From contig CALJUC010000108.1 in the NCBI GenBank assembly GCA_937975585.1, forward strand, positions 1 to 24,148: a DNA stretch of 24,148 nt, in the 5' to 3' direction. This DNA comes from an uncultured Moraxella sp. Its GTDB lineage: Bacteria; Pseudomonadota; Gammaproteobacteria; Pseudomonadales; Moraxellaceae. A model generated the notes under the pieces. That model was not told the DNA's origin, did no database searches, and saw nothing but the letters and a program-made list of their open reading frames with translations. A program made the position numbers and the translations under genes. Shown one piece after another: positions 21,894 through 24,148 of the stretch. How positions within the stretch are numbered: position 1 is the stretch's first letter; every line of letters begins with the position of its first letter.

Positions 21894-23009
21894 ATGACAG
21901 ACGCGCCTGTACCCACACCCGATACGCCATCGCCACACCTATCTAAAACGGTATCCTTGATTAAGCCGTCAAACCTGCCGGATTTGAAGACGTTTATTTT
22001 AGCGATTAGTAGTGTGATTATCGTTTGGGTACCAGTGTTGCTGTTGCATTTGACGCTCGTGCTGTTTTCAGCATTGATTGTCTATGCGTTGGTACGTGGC
22101 ATTGCTAATTGGATTCGGTTACATATATTTGCTTATCTATCACAAGGCGCAAATAGGGCAAAATTCGATGGCCGTGCCGAATGGTTGGGCGTGCTCATCT
22201 TAACAGCTGTGATTGCATTAGGTGTGTATATATTTGGCGATTGGGTGGCAGAAAAAGCCAGTGTCCAAACCTTTAATCGTCTACTGACCCAAATTTTGCA
22301 AATCTTTGATCAACTGCATCAGTTATTGCCTGAGGCGATTTCACAACATTTACCGGCATCGGTCGCCTCCTTTCAAACCATGTTGCTAGCAACGATAAAA
22401 AGCCATGCCCCGCAGCTGCAACTCGCCGGTATTCATACATTGCGCGGTGTCGGTTATGTGCTTGCCGGGGCCGTGATTGGCGGTATTGTGGCGTTACAAG
22501 TACCACCTCATATGCTATCAACCAGTAAACCGCTGGTGCGTCATCTGCGTAATAAATTCGATGAATTGATGGCGGGCTTTGCGGATGTGTTTTTTGCACA
22601 GGTCAAAATCTCGAGTATTAATACTATTTTGACCTCAGTGTATTTGCTTGGCATTATGCCATTGATTGGTCATCCGATGCCGATGGCATGGACCGTGGTG
22701 CTAATTACCTTTTGTGCAGGGTTATTCCCTGTGGTGGGTAATTTAGTATCTAACGTGGTTATCGTCTTGTTAAGCCTCACTCATGGCTTGGCAATTAGTA
22801 TTATGTCGTTGGTATGGTTGGTCAGCATTCATAAGCTTGAGTACTTTTTAAACGCGCAAATCATCGGCAATAAAATCCGCGCTAGCGCATGGGAATTACT
22901 GTTGTTTATGCTGTTATTGGAATCGACCTTTGGCATTGCAGGTCTGATTTCTGCACCGATTATTTATGCCCAAATCAAACGTATCCTCATTGATCGGGGT
23001 TGGCTGTAG
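21894..23009 (+). CDS. AI-2E transporter / PerM family membrane protein
   Basis: This 371-residue protein has the usual layout of the family. A polar Pro/Thr-rich N-terminus of about 30 residues leads to a pair of membrane helices (about 33-70), another near 97-115, then a long amphipathic region (about 120-175). A C-terminal cluster of helices includes the Pro/Gly segments GLFPVVGNLVSN (about 279-290) and GLISAPIIYAQIKRIL. Family members (PerM, TqsA/YdgG) have been proposed to move autoinducer-2 or other solutes, or in some cases to act as Na/H antiporters; no substrate can be read here. It diverges from prfC and has a weak ribosome binding site. I see no terminator after it, only a CAGGACAA direct repeat at 23030-23049. 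Confidence 0.85.
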   Translation: MTDAPVPTPDTPSPHLSKTVSLIKPSNLPDLKTFILAISSVIIVWVPVLLLHLTLVLFSALIVYALVRGIANWIRLHIFAYLSQGANRAKFDGRAEWLGVLILTAVIALGVYIFGDWVAEKASVQTFNRLLTQILQIFDQLHQLLPEAISQHLPASVASFQTMLLATIKSHAPQLQLAGIHTLRGVGYVLAGAVIGGIVALQVPPHMLSTSKPLVRHLRNKFDELMAGFADVFFAQVKISSINTILTSVYLLGIMPLIGHPMPMAWTVVLITFCAGLFPVVGNLVSNVVIVLLSLTHGLAISIMSLVWLVSIHKLEYFLNAQIIGNKIRASAWELLLFMLLLESTFGIAGLISAPIIYAQIKRILIDRGWL

Positions 23010-23166
23010 GTATTTTTGGCAGTGGTATTCAGGACAACAACCAGGACAATAAAATAAATCACCTCAACAGTTGAAAAATCTAGGTAGTAACGCTATAAAT
23101 AACATAACACGGCTATATTGTTACAGAAGTTTGTGGTTGAATAAAAGCCAAGCGGTTAATGCAGTG

Positions 23167-23195
23167 TTGACCATTTTAGATTGCTTTATTATTAA
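23167..23195 (+). promoter_or_regulatory. Possible upstream slyD promoter
   Basis: TTGACC (23167-23172) and TATTAA (23190-23195) are 17 bases apart. It would add a leader of about 90 bases to the slyD transcript. Confidence 0.35.
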
Positions 23196-23233
23196 CCAAT
23201 TCATATAACTAACATTATTTCCTGTTTTCCCTA

Positions 23234-23264
23234 ATTCAATGATTAAAACCTATAATGATTGAAT
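23234..23264 (+). promoter_or_regulatory. slyD -10 box inside an inverted repeat
   Basis: A perfect TATAAT at 23251-23256 lies 36 bases before the slyD ATG. It is flanked by ATTCAATGATT (23234-23244) and AATGATTGAAT (23254-23264), an inverted repeat with one mismatch pair out of eleven. No clear -35 box is seen at 17 bases. The dyad may be an operator. Confidence 0.5.
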
Positions 23265-23292
23265 GGATTTTTAACTTTTTTAAGGAACCCTC

Positions 23293-23781
23293 ATGACTTC
23301 TATCGCAAATAACCACGTGGTCGAATTTAACTACACATTAAAAGACGATGAAGGTAACATCATTGACCAATCACCAACCGGTCAGCCGTTAGCTTATTTA
23401 CACGGTTATCAAAACATTATCCCAGGCCTAGAGTCACAATTAGCCGGTAAAACCGTTGGTGACAAATTCACTGCAACGATTAACCCAGCTGATGCCTATG
23501 GCGAATTTGATGATGCAGCGGTACAAGAAGTACCACGTGAAAACTTCCAAGGCGTTGACAATATTCAACCTGGTATGCAATTCCAATCACAAACTGATGA
23601 CGGTCACGTTATGCTAGTAACTGTACGTGACGTACAAGATGATATGGTAATCGTTGATGCTAACCACCCACTAGCGGGTAAAACACTACACTTTGACGTA
23701 GAAGTTACCAATGTCCGTGATGCTAGCCCAGAAGAGCTACAACATGGCCATGCACATGGTGCGGGTGGCCACCATCACTAA
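23293..23781 (+). CDS. slyD: FKBP-type peptidyl-prolyl isomerase SlyD
   Basis: This 162-residue protein has the SlyD layout: an FKBP domain split by the insert-in-flap chaperone domain (about 70-122). The FKBP core shows PLAYLHGYQNIIPGLESQL (32-50) and VGDKF, and the insert starts after ADAYGEFD. The strands ANHPLAGKTLHFDVEV close the FKBP part. SlyD is a cytosolic prolyl isomerase and chaperone that also delivers nickel to hydrogenase. The C-terminal metal-binding tail is only twelve residues (HGHAHGAGGHHH) with six His and no Cys, against the long Cys/His tail in E. coli, so nickel binding should be weaker. AAGGAA precedes the ATG, and a terminator follows directly. Confidence 0.93.
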   Translation: MTSIANNHVVEFNYTLKDDEGNIIDQSPTGQPLAYLHGYQNIIPGLESQLAGKTVGDKFTATINPADAYGEFDDAAVQEVPRENFQGVDNIQPGMQFQSQTDDGHVMLVTVRDVQDDMVIVDANHPLAGKTLHFDVEVTNVRDASPEELQHGHAHGAGGHHH

Positions 23782-23799
23782 TCAGTGAAATTTAGTGAT

Positions 23800-23828
23800 A
23801 AAAAAGACTGCATAATGCGGTCTTTTTT
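23800..23828 (+). terminator. Terminator of slyD
   Basis: AAAAAAGACTGCA (23800-23812) pairs with TGCGGTCTTTTTT (23816-23828) around a three-base loop, with one T-G wobble, and ends in a T-run. It starts 18 bases past the slyD stop codon. Confidence 0.9.
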
Positions 23829-23909
23829 TATGCCGAATAATTTGTTTTTACGGTTTGAAAACTTGCGTTAGATAAAGTTACACAAGGCGGTGGCAACTTA
23901 CCTAATTTG

Positions 23910-23941
23910 AAATTTTGCTACACCCTGTGACAGCAAAATTT
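23910..23941. repeat. Perfect 10-bp inverted repeat upstream of the csbD-like gene
   Basis: AAATTTTGCT (23910-23919) and AGCAAAATTT (23932-23941) flank a 12-base centre that itself contains CAC-CCT-GTG. There is no T-run on either side. It lies about 100 bases upstream of the csbD-like start. Confidence 0.7.
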
Positions 23942-24017
23942 GGCATACTGCCTCTATCAATCGTGATTAGTATTTAGACTAATACATTGATAATAAAAGT
24001 TTTATTTTAATGATTTC

Positions 24018-24023
24018 TATAAT
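24018..24023 (+). promoter_or_regulatory. Candidate -10 box of the csbD-like gene
   Basis: A perfect TATAAT lies 19 bases before the ATG, which would give a very short leader including the AAGGA site at 24030-24034. No -35 box is seen at standard spacing. TTGATA at 23987-23992 is 25 bases away, too far. Confidence 0.35.
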
Positions 24024-24042
24024 TGATATAAGGACAAAAACC

Positions 24043-24148
24043 ATGAACGAAAATACAATCCAAGGTAAATGGGAACAAGTAAAAGGTTCAGTTAAAGAAA
24101 CTTGGGGTGACTTAACGGATGATGAAATCACCCAAATGGAAGGCAATC
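24043..24148 (+). CDS. CsbD-family stress protein, N-terminal part, cut by the window edge
   Basis: The last 106 bases encode the first 35 residues of a CsbD-type protein. The NTIQGKWEQVKGSVKETWG and DLTDDEITQMEGN segments match this short, hydrophilic helical family (usually about 60-70 residues). Members are often very abundant under stress or in stationary phase, but no molecular activity is established. AAGGA at 24030-24034 lies eight bases before the ATG. The 261-base upstream gap holds the slyD terminator, a 10-bp inverted repeat and a TATAAT. Confidence 0.9.
   Translation, partial: MNENTIQGKWEQVKGSVKETWGDLTDDEITQMEGN

Noticed and set aside
23910..23941. dif-like or Xer recombination site
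   Set aside because: The arms and spacing do not match the conserved dif half-sites.
1..24148. tRNA, rRNA, CRISPR, insertion sequence or prophage
   Set aside because: No cloverleaf with a GTTCRA-type arm, no regularly spaced repeats, no transposase or integrase frame and no terminal inverted repeats were seen.

Overview
The window looks like a stretch of ordinary chromosome from a Moraxellaceae gammaproteobacterium, of the Moraxella/Faucicola or Psychrobacter kind. Base composition is moderate to slightly AT-rich. Several proteins look closest to Moraxellaceae or Acinetobacter homologues, and most transcription units end in clean hairpin-plus-T terminators. I see no rRNA, tRNA, insertion sequence, prophage or CRISPR array. 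The assignment is an inference from protein resemblance, not from a marker gene.

Layout. 1-858 (-): 5' part of rlmD (23S rRNA uracil methyltransferase), cut by the left edge. 1034-3392 (+): a beta-class-like glutathione S-transferase and a CYTH-CHAD triphosphatase. 3573-6233 (-): a nitroreductase, then hemL overlapping a signal-peptide-less YkuD protein. 6507-7607 (-): a short, divergent relative of the neurotransmitter:sodium symporter family. 7794-11353 (-): a Ter-type stress module made of two TerD-fold proteins, an AIM24-family protein between them and a DUF475 (TerC-like) membrane protein. 11758-12675 (+): a LysO-like lysine exporter. 12802-13164 (-): a small secreted protein resembling the g-type lysozyme inhibitor PliG. 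13356-16322 (-): an old yellow enzyme and an orphan GAF hybrid histidine kinase. 16597-19840 (-): tcdA, tatD, a DUF3298 periplasmic protein and two tiny related membrane proteins, one only 56 codons. 20057-21643 (-): prfC. 21894-23009 (+): a PerM/AI-2E family membrane protein. 23293-23781 (+): slyD. 24043 to the edge (+): a CsbD-family stress protein.

How the genes fit together. Most are independent housekeeping or stress units. The coherent block is the Ter module: cytosolic Ca-binding-type TerD proteins, an AIM24 beta-sandwich protein and a TerC-like membrane protein, the set expected of Ter-dependent metal or envelope stress systems, but without terA, terB or terF nearby. Several other genes suit defence against reactive chemicals or envelope damage (GST, nitroreductase, old yellow enzyme, PliG-like protein, YkuD protein, CsbD).

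The points most worth a second look are the Ter module and its shared glycine-rich motif, the two small paralogous membrane proteins, the stripped-down NSS-like transporter, the cytosolic YkuD protein translationally coupled to hemL, and several near-perfect inverted repeats in promoter or leader regions. I found no clearly novel system beyond these.
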